Assembly: GCA_039621445.1 (NCBI GenBank)
Contig: CP154957.1
Location: 40,698,011-40,762,010 of the forward strand
DNA length: 64,000 nucleotides
From: Euglena gracilis
Taxonomy: Eukaryota; Euglenida; Euglenophyceae; Euglenales
Direction: 5' to 3'
The stretch's first letter is position 1. Every line of letters starts with the position of its first letter. Shown here in pieces: positions 35,191 to 48,051 of this stretch. The notes below the pieces were generated by a model, which did not search any database, was not told where the DNA came from, and saw only the letters and a program-made list of their open reading frames with translations. Position numbers and translations under genes: made by a program.

Positions 35191-35482
35191 CTGCGAATTT
35201 TTGGGAAAATAATTTTCTCTCCTATGACTTTCTGTGACATGCTTGTTTCATCCTTGAAATATGTCCCCTGTTTTTGCTGCTCTGTGGTCTGTTGTTGTGA
35301 TTGGTGGTGAATTTGCAAAATTCTCCCATTGAGTGAATGATGCAAGATGCGCTTCTGTTTTTTCAAAAAATTAAAATGCAAACAACAAAAGGATGAGAAA
35401 GAGGCGAAGAGATGTGCCAAGAACGGCAATCGAATTCACATTTGCATCAGAATATTTTGGACAACATCAAAGATTGCGACAC

Positions 35483-35637
35483 CTGCTTGGGGTGTCATTC
35501 GCTGTATGCCAGCTGTAGCTGCCAATCAAAATGGGCTGCCCAAAATCGATCTCGATGTCGACAGGGTACTGACCAAAATCACGCCGTAGAAACTTGGTGC
35601 CTGGTTCACCATCAATGAGCTTTTCTGGCTCACAACC
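35483..35637 (-). CDS. Exon C: core of the discoidin-like domain
   Basis: This 155-nt exon has acceptor gctgtgcttag and donor CAAGCAG|GTGTCG, with 51 codons plus AG. It carries the family's landmark order: LIDGEPGTKFL (the N/D-G...T-K loop), a strand IEIDFGQPI, then SYSWHTANDTPS, which runs through the split Arg codon into DPVSW of exon D. This continuity across a 7.4-kb intron is the strongest evidence that the gene is real. Confidence 0.88.
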
Positions 35638-35970
35638 CTAAGCACAGCGAATAACCAAACTAGATCTCTGAAATTTGCTTGTGAAATAAAATATCCGAGT
35701 TTCCCCTCTCCGCTTAAAGGAATGCCAATTTTCCAATTCAGAGCCCCCAGGCCCAGGTTGGAACGAAACTTATTCCACTCAAACTTGTGCCAGAGACTTG
35801 GACCATGGTGGAATGAATTCTGACCAGGAGGAATGCCAACAGGAAAAATTTGTCAAGAAAAAAATATTAGACAAACCTTTAAAATGCCAGGGAAATTCTG
35901 AAAAAAAAAGGCCGGCAAGAACATGTTTTGCAGAGATCCAGGGATTCCAGAATTGAAAAAAAAATCAGTT

Positions 35971-36474
35971 CAAGAGAGGAGGGATTGATATCGGAGGCTG
36001 TCAGGAAAACTGCAGGAAAATTTCCGCATTTTTATTTGCGGAAAAATTGCAGAAATTGCGGTTTTGGGAATTAGTGCACCAATCTAATTTAATCCAATCT
36101 GTTGAAGGGGACATAAAAAATTCCATAAATTTGGTCATTCTGCAACATAAATGCAAATTTTGAGCCGTCATTCACAATTTTTTTCTAACAAAAAAAGTCA
36201 AAAAAACATGATTTTTGTAACCTGCTGATTCTGGAAATAAGGAATTTCTTGGGCGAAAAACCCCAAAAAATGACAAAAAATAACGAAAACTTTTGTATCA
36301 GGTAAAATAGCAAAACACAAGCACCTGGATACCCTTGAGAAACGTTTGAGAAATGGGCAGAAGACATTCCATTTCAGGTTCATGCGGAAAAAGTGCAGAC
36401 AGCAAAAAAAATTCGGAAAAATGCAGAAATTTGTGGAAAATTGCAGCAAAATTGTGGTCATCAATTCCCCCCTG
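35971..36474. mobile_element. Old family D element (diverged copy of the 18.4-kb type)
   Basis: The left side gagggattgatatcggaggc matches the start of the 18422-18944 element. TTGCGGAAA iterons follow, and the right side gtcatcaattcccccctg ends it. The duplication is lost. It lies in the B-C intron. Confidence 0.6.
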
Positions 36475-36835
36475 CTAAGCTCCAAATTGCAAAAAAAAAA
36501 AACAACGAAGAATACATTCCTTCATTTTGGATCATCAACACACCTTTTGAACAGGTGAGTTGGAATGCAAGAATTGCCAAAAGAGATTTTGAACCCTCAC
36601 TGAAGAATGTATTTTTTCTTAAATTTCACAACAAAAATTCTGGACGGATCTTTGAAAATGCGGGGAAAATCCTAAAATGAAATTTCGTCAAAAGCTATTT
36701 TAATTTTCATCATATTATTAATTTATGTTTACATACATATGAACACATGTTTACATATGAAGATATGTGTGTGTGTGTGTATAAACGTATGCATGCATAT
36801 ATGAACATGAACATGTGTTTGTATGCATGTCTGTA

Positions 36836-36895
36836 AGTATGTAAGTATGTATGTATGTACGTACGTACGTACGCATGTATGTATGTATGTATGTT
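36836..36895. repeat. (GTAT)n-type microsatellite
   Basis: GTAT/GTAC tetranucleotides preceded by (TG)n at 36766-36780. Non-coding. Confidence 0.9.
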
Positions 36896-37340
36896 TTTGG
36901 GGGCTTCGCAGCCTGGCTGGGAGGCACTGGCTGGAATAAAGGTGCTGGCTGGCTGGACCCCCCCCCCGGAGGCAGGGTCCCCTCGGGCTTAAGAAAACTA
37001 CCCTTCCCCCTCCCAACCCCCCACCCCCTGGGGGGATCCGGGGTGCCTACGACTGAAAAAAAAATTTCCTCCAAGCGCACAGATTCCAAATTCCGCTGCG
37101 TGCACACATTGTTTTGAGGGGTTGTCTGGCAAGTCCGCGGCGATTTCGCTACAAAGTTTGCTTTTTTTCTTCAAGAAAGAATATATGAAAAGGTCATTTT
37201 TGGCAGTTTTTTTGTGTCAGGAAGGCAAATCAAATTTGTCATTGAAAGAGTTGAGAAATCATTCAAATTTATTTTTGGGTATTTTAAGATTTCAAATGAG
37301 GGCCGACCTTTTAAACTGTGACATTTTGAGGGGTCACTTT

Positions 37341-37524
37341 GCATACATGCATGCATGCATACATACACACATACATACATGCATGCATGCATACATACAC
37401 ACATACATACATGCATGCATACATACATACATACATACATACATACATACATACATACATACATACATACATACATACATACATACATACATACATACAT
37501 ACATACATACATACATACATACAT
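37341..37524. repeat. (CATA)n microsatellite
   Basis: About 46 tetranucleotides, CATACATG-interrupted on the left and pure on the right. It creates Met-Tyr-Val-Cys and His-Thr-Tyr-Ile frames that are not genes. 37525-38500 holds transposon fragments (actagctgaagtctag at 38170, J-like) and no gene. Confidence 0.95.
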
Positions 37525-38512
37525 GGGGTCCACTGAAATAAAGTTTGGGCCAGCCCGGTGAAGCCGGGCTGGCCCGAAAAACAAATTGCCCCAAAAAGTT
37601 AATTTCCCATTTTTCAGGCACTTTTTTTTTGAAGTTTTCTCCTTCGGAAGGTGACAAATTTGGGAGGGAGACCTCCAGTGTTAAATTCACCGGGGGAGGG
37701 GATGAATAACAAGGTTCAACTACCCCCTTTATTTGACACCCCCCAAATGGCTGTTGGCCTGGCCGCAAGATTTTTTTCTGCCATGCCGAAGACTAAAAAA
37801 GCATTTCTGGCTTTCTGGTCTCCCTGGGGGGTCTGACCCCCCCTCCACAAAACCACCACTGGCTCAATGCCCTGCTGGACCCCCAAAAGGGGGGAGGGTT
37901 GGGCCCCCCCTCCCGCTGTACAAAAAATTTTCCGGCACAAAGCGCCAGAAATTCTTTGGCCTTGAAAAAAAGCCCCAAAATTACGAAAATTTATTAGACA
38001 CCAAAACTTTATATTCCTCGAAGCGCCAGAATATTTTTGGGGGTTCCCCGGGGGGTCCAGGACCCCCCTCGCCCCCTGGTCTGACCCCCCACTGCAAAAT
38101 CACCGCTCATTTAATAAAACCCTCCTGGGGGAGGGTCGGGTCCACTAAGATTTCCACTGGGCAAGTTTGGACTAGCTGAAGTCTAGTCCCCCCCTGGAGG
38201 GTATGCGACTTGAGCAATAATAGCGTGGTGGAGGGTCGACCCCACATCAACACCCACAGGGTTTCGGAGACTCTGGACAAACCCGCAATTATTTTTGGGG
38301 GGAAAACCATTCTCAACCAACCATTCTATGACTTATTGCTCAGGGGGGGGGGGGCTTACCACCTCATCAAAACCCGACCCCGGCCAGGGGGGAGCAAATG
38401 TTGGGGGGGGGAGCTCGTGAATGGCAAACACTCATGGCACAAAACATCTTGCACATTCCGCACCACAATATCAAAGCAAATTGAATTCTTTTTCCTGAAA
38501 AATTTCACACAC

Positions 38513-38687
38513 CTCATCGCAGAAACCCTCTGAGGGGCAGGAGATCACAAACTGGTGCATCGGATAGGGCTGATTCTCCATATCGTACACCCGAAACTCC
38601 GCAAAATGGATTGCAGGGCCATTATCTTTCAATTCTTCCTGGCGCTGGCCGTAGATGCGGAAACGAAACTTGGAAATGCCAGCAGGC
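38513..38687 (-). CDS. Exon B: start of the discoidin-like domain
   Basis: This 175-nt exon has acceptor tatctttttccag and donor GATGAG|GTGTGT, with 58 codons after the shared Arg codon. Strand-like pieces KFRFRIYG and IHFAEFRVYDMENQ match the opening of discoidin/galactose-binding-like domains, where an Arg/Phe-rich strand is followed by an E-hydrophobic-R-x-YD strand. It ends in phase 0 at FCDE and continues into GCEPEKLIDG of exon C. Confidence 0.85.
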
Positions 38688-39659
38688 CTGGAAAAAGATA
38701 CAGAAAATGGGGAAACAGAGTTACCAAACATCAATGAACCTATCTGGCTGACCTATTTTGGCAACTACAGTGAAAATAACAAAACCAGAGAACCAAAACC
38801 TTCAATGACGACGTGTCGGTCACTGTGAGAAAAATCCTTCAACCCCCCCCCTTGTCCAAAGTATGGCAAACATTCCAGGAACATGGTTTGACTAGGGAGC
38901 GTCACTGTACTTCAATGGGCGAAAATGCCACAAAATGTCTCAAAAATGTGCTGTTGGCATGCATTGATGCATTGGACAGGGGGAGGGGAGGTACCTTTCA
39001 GAAATACAGCAAATGAATCATCTTCCAGTCACTTTTATTGCAGTGCACTGTGCAACAATTCTTATTCAAATTTATATAATTGGGGCAAGTAAATGAACAG
39101 GGCGGCAGGGCGGCACGGGAAATCCTGGTGGGGAGTTGACCCCCCAAAGAAAATTTTTGACTGGAAATCAGTTCCCCCCCCCCCGTCGTGAATACGGGTA
39201 AGTCTGGGGGGGGGTCCAACTCATAATCATCTGACTTGGAAAGGTTTGAAAAAAATCCATCCACAGGGCGTTGCTTAATGACCTGGGGGGGAGGGTCCAG
39301 CTCAGAGGCTGGAAAATTTGGACTGGCTGGAAACGGGCTGCTGGCTGACCCCCCCCCCCCGACCAGGGGTCAAACTGGGTGCCCAAAAATCGAAATCACA
39401 AAAATGTCCCAAAAAAACTGCCAATTATGCAAAAAAAAATATAAAAAAATCGATTTTTTTTTACCCCAAAAATGTCCTGGACAGTTTTTTCCGACCCATT
39501 TTCGCCAAACTTTTGATCCAATTGTGCCAATTGTTTTGGCCCATTTTTGTACCCCCAAAAGCAAAAATGGAATAAATAGCCCTGCGGGCCAGAAAAGGGC
39601 TGCTGGCTGGGTGGACCCCCCGGGGTCCAATTTTTTTACGCAACGTCCTGTAACCGAGG

Positions 39660-39879
39660 CAGGGGTTTTTGTAAGACCGGGGGGGAGGGGGGGTCCCCCC
39701 CCACCCACCCACCCCCCTGGGTGGGGGGCCCCCCGGGGGGGGGGAGGGGGTCCCGGGGGACCCACAAAAATGGCCGAAAAATCGCGAAAAGTGCTAAATG
39801 GGGGGGGAGGGGGTCCGGCGGACCACCCCCCTACCCCCCCCTCCCCCCCCCCGGGGGTCCAAACTTAAAAAAATCCCTG
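39660..39879. mobile_element. Family B-related element (second copy of the CAGGGG subtype)
   Basis: 220 bp from CAGGGGTTTTTGTAAGACC to CTTAAAAAAATCCCTG. Flanks aaccgagg and atccgagg match at 7 of 8. Same inner phrase (aatcgcgaaaagtgctaaa) as the 21.1-kb copy. Confidence 0.85.
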
Positions 39880-40844
39880 ATCCGAGGCTTGAAAAAAGGC
39901 CGTCCGTTCTGCCGGCGATCCCTTTTGCCGATGCTCAACATTTTCGACGATCCCTTTGCCCGGTGTTCTATTAGGGTTTCGGGGATCACCGAACAGCCCG
40001 GGGGGGGGGGGGCTTGTTTCCTAACTCTGCCTAACCCTAACCTTAACAACAGTTGTGACCCTGGCTCTTTACCCAAAAATAACACAATTCACCCGAAAAC
40101 TTGGGGGGGGGGGGCGACGAAACATGGACCTTCGAAAAACGGATGTACATGCAAGGTAAAGCAAAAGCAATTTCCACGGGTAAATGCTGTTCTGCATGAG
40201 TATTGGTAACCACTGAAAATGTGTTTTAAGAAAAACTAAATACAATGCCGTAACACAAGCTTTTCTGAAAGATTTTCCACCGGTGGATGCTGCATGGGGC
40301 CATGCCAGTGTGCACACTCCATCACCACAGCCTGTGGACTGGCAGAGCCTTTGGGGGTTAATTTCAGGTGTACTGCAAAATATGCATGTTTTGCAGATTA
40401 TTTTTTTTGTTTGCCGTTTTGCTTTAATGTGTGCATCACAAATATCTCGTGCCTTGGGTATTAATATATCATTTGCATCAAACTTGTTATCGATGACCGA
40501 GTAAACCCCCCTAATAAATGCACAGTGCCGTAATAAATGCACACCACCCAAGAGTCTGACACTACCTCCCTAAAAGGCACACCCCCCAAAGGAGAAACTG
40601 TTAGCACATTTCAGGTCGGAAAGCACACACAATTCTCAGTGCAAAAAGTTTTGCCAGCTATGGGCAAATTTTTTTGCCAGCCGTGGGCAGAAATTTTGGC
40701 CGTTAAGTTTAAATGGCAGATCCTAATTTCATCCAGTGCTGTTCTGGAACCTGAACCTGCAGGGTGGTCGATCTGACTGAAAAATCGCTTCAGCAAGGTT
40801 CCTGACGCTTTCAGATCCTCAGTGAACCCATCCAAAATTTCCAA

Positions 40845-41050
40845 ATCCATGGGCTACACAAGGGATTTTGTTACTTTGGGGCCTTGGACAATTGAGCAAC
40901 AAAGGGGTTTGCCCCCAAAATGTCTGGGTAGCACAAAGGATTTTGTCATTTTGGGGCCTTCGGACAGTTCGAAAACAAAAAGGAATGTTTTTGACAAATT
41001 TGTAAGCCATTGGAATGTGTTCTATGAATTTTTGGGCACAACAAGGCAAA
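40845..41050 (-). repeat. Single dispersed copy of the 77-bp array unit
   Basis: On the minus strand the segment reads gttgctcaattgtccaaggc, cccaaagtaacaaaatccc, ttgtgtagcc, matching the tandem units at 62.0-62.7 kb. A second, worse copy follows. 38740-42790 otherwise has only repeats and A/T-rich sequence. Confidence 0.7.
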
Positions 41051-42269
41051 TTAGCACTGGCTTAAAAGGTCGTCAGCCCCCGTTTTGCTACATCATAATG
41101 GCTAGTTGGTCGACCAGCAGTCGGTGAACTTGTCACCCGAGTAGTCGGTCGACTGGCCACCACCCCCCCCCACTCTAAGTCGTTGAGCCCTCCCCCACCC
41201 CAGGGCGAAAGTGGGGGTGTCCATCCCTTGCGGGAAGCGCCAAAAAAATGAGGGATGAAAAATGTCCCAAAATCGCATTTTCAGGTGCTCTTTTCAACAA
41301 ATTAACAAAAAACAAAAGATAAAAACATAGGTTTTGTGGCCAGACTGAATTGTGGTGTTCATCGGGTGGGGGCGGACACACGATCCCACCCTGGGGTGGG
41401 GTGCACTCGGCCAAAGCACTTCTGGTGCTGAAGGCACCGGAAGCCCAGAAAAGCCCATTTTTGGGCACTCTTTGGCCCACAACAGGCAGGGGGTCCCTGG
41501 CCACTCACCGCACAGCATACTGGGCCAGAAGCGAAGTTAGCGCCGGCCATAAACAGAAAAGAAGCCTTTAGTGCAACTGGGGGGGGGGGTACCTTCCTGC
41601 CCAGGCACTTCAGGGCACCCGAGACCCCCCCCCCCTGGGTTGGTCAAATTCAGCCTGTTTCTGGTGCAAAAAAAACCTGGGTTTCCAGGGGTCCCGGATC
41701 CCCAGGCCCAGAAGGGAGTTGGGCAGGCACTGTCCTTTAAGGCACATTAATTTTTTTTTCAAAATTTCAAAATTTAAGGCTTTTAAGGCTTTCTAAGACG
41801 CTATTCTCCGGGCAGTTTTAAGGGCTGTCCAGGCATCCAACCAACGTTTTTTTTTTTTGAGTTTTGGTGGGATAGCCAATATTCCAGCAATTTTTTTCCT
41901 TCCCTGATTTGGCCTGCTTTTCCTGAGATTTTGCAGATTCATTTTTGTTCGGTCGGAGAAAACTTGCCAGACCGAATTCTTCAAAGCATTTAGAAACGAA
42001 AAGGGAGGGACGGCGTCTTTAAAACTTGAATACCGAATTCTTTCAAAGCATGTTTTAAGCCCATTTTAAAGCTTTTTTGGCGAAAAAAATAAATTAAAAA
42101 AAAAAAAAAAAATAAAAAACAGAAAAGTAAAAAGCTTTTTTGTGGCGAAAATTTTGAGGAAATTGTAAAGCATTTTAGGGATTTTAAAAGCGCCTGAAAA
42201 TGATAATGCCTGATTGGGAAGGTCTGTACTCCTCCTTGGGAGGGATGTAAAACAATGCTCACTTAATAC

Positions 42270-42355
42270 TCCCTGGAGGGTCCCAGCAAATGTGGAATCC
42301 TAACTTTTGGTTACCTGAGCCTCCGTGGAGCCTCCACGGAGGCTGGTTACCTTGT
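42270..42355. repeat. One arm of a dispersed inverted pair flanking palindrome-rich element 2
   Basis: The segment tggaatcctaacttttggttacc with gcctccgtggagcctcc palindromes recurs inverted at 46345-46440. The pair flanks the 42795-45788 element at about 0.5 kb on each side. It may be a fold-back element of its own or part of the landing site. Confidence 0.6.
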
Positions 42356-42794
42356 ATATGGGCCACGTCTGGAAAAAAATAAAAAAAATATGTTATGGGT
42401 TGGCGCCAAGCCCTCCCCCCCCACACCCCTCCCCACTGCCTCCACACTAATGCCCAGAGGAAGAGGAATTTTCGTTGTTGTTTTTTTGACCCCCAACTCC
42501 ACAAAAAATTCTTTCCCATTTTTGCCACATATCCCTAAAAAAATTTTTAATCTTGTTTAGACTCGCAAACACCCCCACATCCCACAACAACGAAAATTTT
42601 TTTTATCACAAGTCCCCATACCCCCAATGCCACCAAAAAATGTCATATGTCGGCTATGATGTGGCAGAAGTTCACCCGTTTGCCACTTACGACATGCCCA
42701 CCAAACTTGTTCGAAACCATTTATCCATTTGACACAAAAACAACATATCCGCCTGATTTTGCTTTTACCGTTTCCCCATTTGCCATTTACGTCA

Positions 42795-45788
42795 CTTAGG
42801 CGGCCGAATTCGCACTTAAGCTTTTTTCCTTTTGATGCGCGCAATTGCGCAAATTTACGATTTTTTTGTAACCCCTGGGACCCTGTACCCTGACACCCAG
42901 AACACGATATATGAGCTATGACACCCCTCCACTGGAGGGGATTGACTGCCAGTGGTCTGGTGTGCATGCTGCTTGCCAGGTGACGTTAATAGGACGGAGG
43001 GTGAGACTTGTGCTGTTGTTCATCAAATGGGAGAGAGGCACACACCCCTTGTTACGACACTTGGAAATGGTGCTGACGTGCTGGCTGAACTGGCTTGGAC
43101 ACTGCCACCATTGGTAAGAACACACTGAGTCTCACTAGATAACAACACCACAGGCACACAGACTACGTGAGCCAGTCATCACGCAATTGATGTGTGTTTG
43201 TGGGCGCAATTGCGCAAATAAAACAATTGTGTTTGATGCGCGCATTTGCGCAAATAAAACGTACAACAGATGATGATACAATGACGTGTTTATGGGCGCC
43301 AGTGCGCGCACCAACAAATTTGTTTATGTGCGCATTTGCGCAAATGCGCACACCACCAAATGCATTTGATGCGCGCATTTCCGCCCACCAAACACGTGCG
43401 TTTTCCTTCCATGTTAAAAGACACCTTAAGCACCATGAACTAGAAGGTTTAAAAACGTGATGGACGTGTTGGTGCACGCAATTGCGCAAATAAAGACACT
43501 TTTGTTGATGCGCGCATTTGCGCAAATGCGCGCATCAAACGTTATAAACCGCTTCAAAATGATGTGTTTGTAGGGCCCTTAGAGCACATAAACAAAATTT
43601 GTTGATTTGCGCAAATGCGCGCATCAAAACACATCAGTTGTGGGATACCATCTCCTGCTCCGTGACGGCTGGCGAACACAATTCCTCACGCCAACCAATG
43701 ATTTGCACCACAATTACGTGGTGATGAAATTGGTGATGAGAGGCAGTGTGAAGTGTTCACTGGAACACGGCATGTGACTGGCCAAGATTTGCCTGCCTTA
43801 CGTGTGTACATTTGCACTGCTGTTACCCGGCCCGAACGGCCTGTTGTTTTGGCGTCATGCGTTTGGCAATTAAATGTAATGAATTGATGACGTGCAAACA
43901 ACCTGTGACTGTTGAACACCTTTTGTGCAACAGGACTGCGTTACAAGAAGACAAAATTTGGCACCTGAAATGCCCGGGACGTGTCGGGCCGGAGTCCGTT
44001 TTATGGTTTTCTTTGCCATTTTTCCCTCGAAAAACGTAAAAAACACCGATTTTTGTGCATAATTTGGGGGGAGTGGGTCCCACCGCTTTGATGCACACAA
44101 TGCAGTGGTAAAGGTTCAACACTTCCTTGCATCCAAAGGAATGGGTGCTTGAGGGCTACCTCTCTCCGTCTGCCGGTTGCCATGCACTAGCACCACGTCG
44201 TCCCCCCAGTCTTACACCCCGGTGGCGGGGTATAACGTGGCCGCTGTGGTGAGTGTCGTTGCACCGGGGAGGTCGATGCTGGCCTGCTGGGTGCTGAAGC
44301 ATCAGCAGCTGATGGGGCTGCAGCGGCGGAGCCGAAGCCGCAGGCCAGCCGCAGGGCCCTTGGGAACCAAAAATTGGTGCCGGTGGACGTGCACCGTTAC
44401 TGGGTGGCTGTGCACCCACCATCAAAAGATGCTATGTCTCCATCTTTTGCCGGGCCTGTCGATGGTCCAAAAACGGCACCGTAACACCATATCCCGGAGG
44501 GGACGGTGTAGTCATTTGGGTTGAACCCACTCAGAAGCCACTAAGGGTGGCTGTAGGAGCGCCAAAAGAAGTCACTTATTGCTCCTCCATTGGTGGTTTA
44601 CTTGCGCATTTGCGCGCATCACGTTGTTTTATGGACGCAAGTGCGCAAATAAAACAGATGTAAACTGAACAATTTACATCTGTTTTATTTGCGCATTTGC
44701 GCCCACAAACAACGTGATGCGCGCAAATGCGCAAGTAAACCACTTCCGCTGTCGGCGTTTGACGGCTGTGTTTCTGTCACACCGTTCTGCTTTGCGTTCA
44801 TTTGCGCAAATGCGCGCATCAAACACAAAACATTTTTATGCGCGCATTTGCGCAAATGCGCGCATAAAACATAATTTTGTTGGTGCGCGCATTTGCGCCC
44901 ATAAGCTTGCGCGTTGGCAAACAGTGTGGCAAACCCACCAACTGGATGGCCCGTCAGTCCGTGCCGTCACGGCATCTATGTCACGCAGTTTTTCAACAGC
45001 GTCAGTTCATGGGTACCAAAGCCCAACTGGAAGGACAAAATTGTGTTGATGCGCGCAATTGCGCGCATCAACATAAACATGTTGGTGCGCGCAATTGCGC
45101 GCATCAAACGTAATTTTGTCCTTCCAGTGTTGGGCTTCTTCTGCAGGGTTCTTTGCCACACAACTGGTTGTGTGGGTCCTGGGTATAAGCTGGGTGGGAG
45201 ACACCCGTCCCCTTTATTCCCTTCATTCCCTGCGGACCCCGTTCCTTCCCCCTCTGCGCACCCTTCCCTAACACCCCACACTCACCTTCCTGCCCCTGCG
45301 TCCTTGTCGCCGGCTCGGTCACACCACACCCACACCCCCTGGACCTTCCTCCCTGCACTTTAACAAACAGCCCACAAACACCACACTGGGGTGCCGCAAG
45401 CAACGCAGTCCGGCAAACACCCAGGACGCACACCGCCAGCAGCTCGGACACACTCGGTGACACAGCCGAAAGAAGCAACAGGGGCAGTAAAGGTCCCGTT
45501 CCTATGGTGCTTTTTTGCGTTTTTTTCAGGGTGGGCCGGCAGGGTCCCGTAGGTTTGGGCCCACAAAGTCCTTCCCGACACACCACAAAATCACTGTTTT
45601 TCGCCAAAGTCCCGGGGGTCTCACAGCCAAAATCAGAATTTCGATCGTTTTTTGCACTCTCTTTTCCACGTGTTTTCACACCCCCCGGACCTTCACAGCC
45701 GAAACAGAGCACAATCAAAAAAATCGTAAATTTGCGCAAATGCGCGCATCAAACGAAAAAAGCTTAAGTGCGAATTAGGCCGCCTAAG
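42795..45788. mobile_element. Palindrome-rich CTTAGGCGGCC element 2 (3.0 kb)
   Basis: Inverted ends CTTAGGCGGCCGAATTCG / CGAATTAGGCCGCCTAAG, continuing as gcacttaagctttttt. Flanks cgtca and cgcca match at 4 of 5. About 18 palindromes of a different type, GATGCGCGCA(A/T)TTGCGC(AAATGCGCGCATC), occur at 42838, 43204, 43236, 43330, 43370, 43475, 43506, 43605, 44600-44730, 44800-44900, 45048, 45080 and 45732. The inside has GC-rich stretches (44170-44520) with no recognisable protein. Confidence 0.85.
44593..44740. repeat. Inverted repeat in palindrome-rich element 2
   Basis: Arms of about 65 bp (ggtttacttgcgcatttgcg... and the inverse) meet around gtaaactgaacaatttac. A second such pair is at 45018-45137, with arms aagcccaactggaaggacaa and the inverse around two gcgcgcaattgcgcgc palindromes. 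Confidence 0.85.
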
Positions 45789-47794
45789 CGCCATGTCCGC
45801 CAAAACTTTGTCCACACAAAAGGATGTTGTTATTGGGGAGAGGGGGAGGGGGGTGGAGGGGGAGGGAGCCGCAGGCCCCCCCCCCGGGCACAACCAAATG
45901 GACGCCACTTTGGATTTCACATGACCTTTTTTTTTTGCAAAATGAGATCCATGCTGACGTGAAGTTTGCCTACCACCTCCCCCACGTGACTTTTGGTTCA
46001 CCTGGTAGAAGATGCAGTACAATCTGGGATCAAAAGTTGAGACATATCTTAGCGGGATCACAATTTTGGGTAAAATTCTGGAAAATTTTGGTGCAATTCT
46101 GGCTGAATAAATTCACTTTGGTTTTGTTTTAAGCTCTATGTTGCCTCCCAAAGTCCGTCAATTCCTTGTATCCTCTGTGCAAAGGGACAGAAAACAGACA
46201 GGTTCTGACAGGTTCGGAAGCGGATGATCTGCCACAGAGTGCAGTTGCCGTGTTTGACATTGAATAATGTTTCTTTTAATAACACAAAAAAAAACAAATT
46301 CCCATTCATTTATTTCCAAGTTCACAACATGCTCTGGCAAACCTGGTTACCTCAGCCTCCGCGGAGCCTCTGCGGAGCCTCCGCGGAGGCAACCAAAAAG
46401 TTAGGATTCCATTTTGCGGTAGACCCCTCCCTGCATGCAGCAGTCATCTTTTCCAATTTCTGTTATCATGGATCGTAATGAGAATTTTTTTTGCAAATTG
46501 GGGTGAAAATGCAAACATTTTTGTGGTTAAATGCCAACAAATTGGGGTGAAATGCAAACATACCTGTGGTGAAGTGCAAAAAAATTGGTTGTTTGGTGTA
46601 ATTTTCAGAAACTGGAAATTACTGGAATGAGAGATCTGTGCGTAGCGGCTGAATTCTGAGGCCATCGCTGTAAATCTGATGAAAAGAGCTTTCGATTGAG
46701 GGGCGCCAACACATTTCTGTAGCCCGTGACCCCCCCCCCCTTTGGTACGTTTCAGTCGACCAGTCAGTCGACTGGTTGACTGACTAGTCGACCGACCAGC
46801 CAGTTACTCCTGTAGCCAGCACCCCCCCCCCCCGCTGTACCGACTAGTCGGTCACCTGGTTGGTAGGGGTACTGGCTGGTCGACCGACTGGTCGGTTGAC
46901 TAGCCAGTGCTCCACTCCGCTTGCACTCCTCAGTGCTTGCACTCCGCGGCAAGCCGTTGCACGGCCACGGCCACCGCCTGGGCTTGGGTGCTCACCTTCT
47001 GGACCTCCGTCTCCACCTTCTGGATCCTCCCCAGAATCAGCGGCGGCAGCTTGGCGACCTTGGGCTCCCGGGTCGCAGCCGCATCCACCTTGCTGGTGAG
47101 GGTGGACACTTGCGCCGTCAGGAACTTGACCTGCTCTTTCAGCCAGGCGTTCTCGGTGCGCTGATATTGCAGCTGCGCCGCGAGGTGCTGCGCCACTCCA
47201 CCGCCTTGCCTTGGGCCACCACGGTCTCCTTGGCCTCCTCCTCACCTTGGCGACGAGGGCGGCCATCTGCCCCTCGGACGTGTTGATCTTCTCCTACAGC
47301 CGGGCATTCTCGGCACGCTGCCGCTCCTTCACCCGTAGCAGCTCTTGTACCGCGGCCCTGAGGTGCGCCACCTCCACCAGATCGGTGAAACCGCTCATCG
47401 GCACGCCGCTCTTCACCGCCATCACTGCGGCAGCGGCGTTGTCCTCCGTCTCCTTCACCTTCGCTCGCATCCTCCGGAGATCTTCACCGAAGTCCCCGAG
47501 CGCGTCGTGGGTGTACTTCTCCACTCTTGTCATCCGCTCCTCCGCCGTGGCCACCATGGGCATGAGCTTGTGGAGTTGGGATATTCCTTTCTTGATGTAG
47601 CTTGACGATGTCATCCTTCACCTTCACCACCTTCTCCATCAGGTCCACGTGGGCCGCTTCTTGGGCCACCATCCTTTGCTTGAGCTCTTGCACCACCACT
47701 CCTTGCTCGTCCACCTTGTCCTTCACGGCGGCGGCCATTTGCACGGCCGCCCAGCTTCCCACATCTCCTTCGCCTTGGCGCCGATGAAATCGAC

Positions 47795-48051
47795 CAGGCC
47801 GTTTTTTACCAACCCCTGGGGGGAGGGGGGGTCCGGAGTGCCTGTGAGTGCCTGCCCAGGCAGGCACTACCCCCCCCCCCTGGCCTGGGGGTCGGATTTC
47901 GGCCTGTGCCCAGGCACATTCCTTTGAAAATAGGCCCTTTTTGGCTCACCGGCGCCGGGGTTGTGCTAGGCCTCACTAGCTAGGGCTAGTGCCCACTTTT
48001 GGCCGTGTGCCCTACCCCGGTGGGGTCGGCACCCGACTAAAATACGGCCTG
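47795..48051. mobile_element. Family C element (copy 2) inside a coiled-coil ORF
   Basis: 257 bp with ends CAGGCCGTTTTTTACC / CGACTAAAATACGGCCTG and a perfect duplication aaatcgac. It breaks a minus-strand reading frame that becomes continuous (NSVDFIGAKAKEMWEAG) when the element and one duplication are removed. Confidence 0.93.

Noticed and set aside
37171-37768. Long Met-Tyr-Val-Cys and Ile-His-Thr-Tyr frames
   Set aside because: These are the (CATA)n microsatellite read in different frames.
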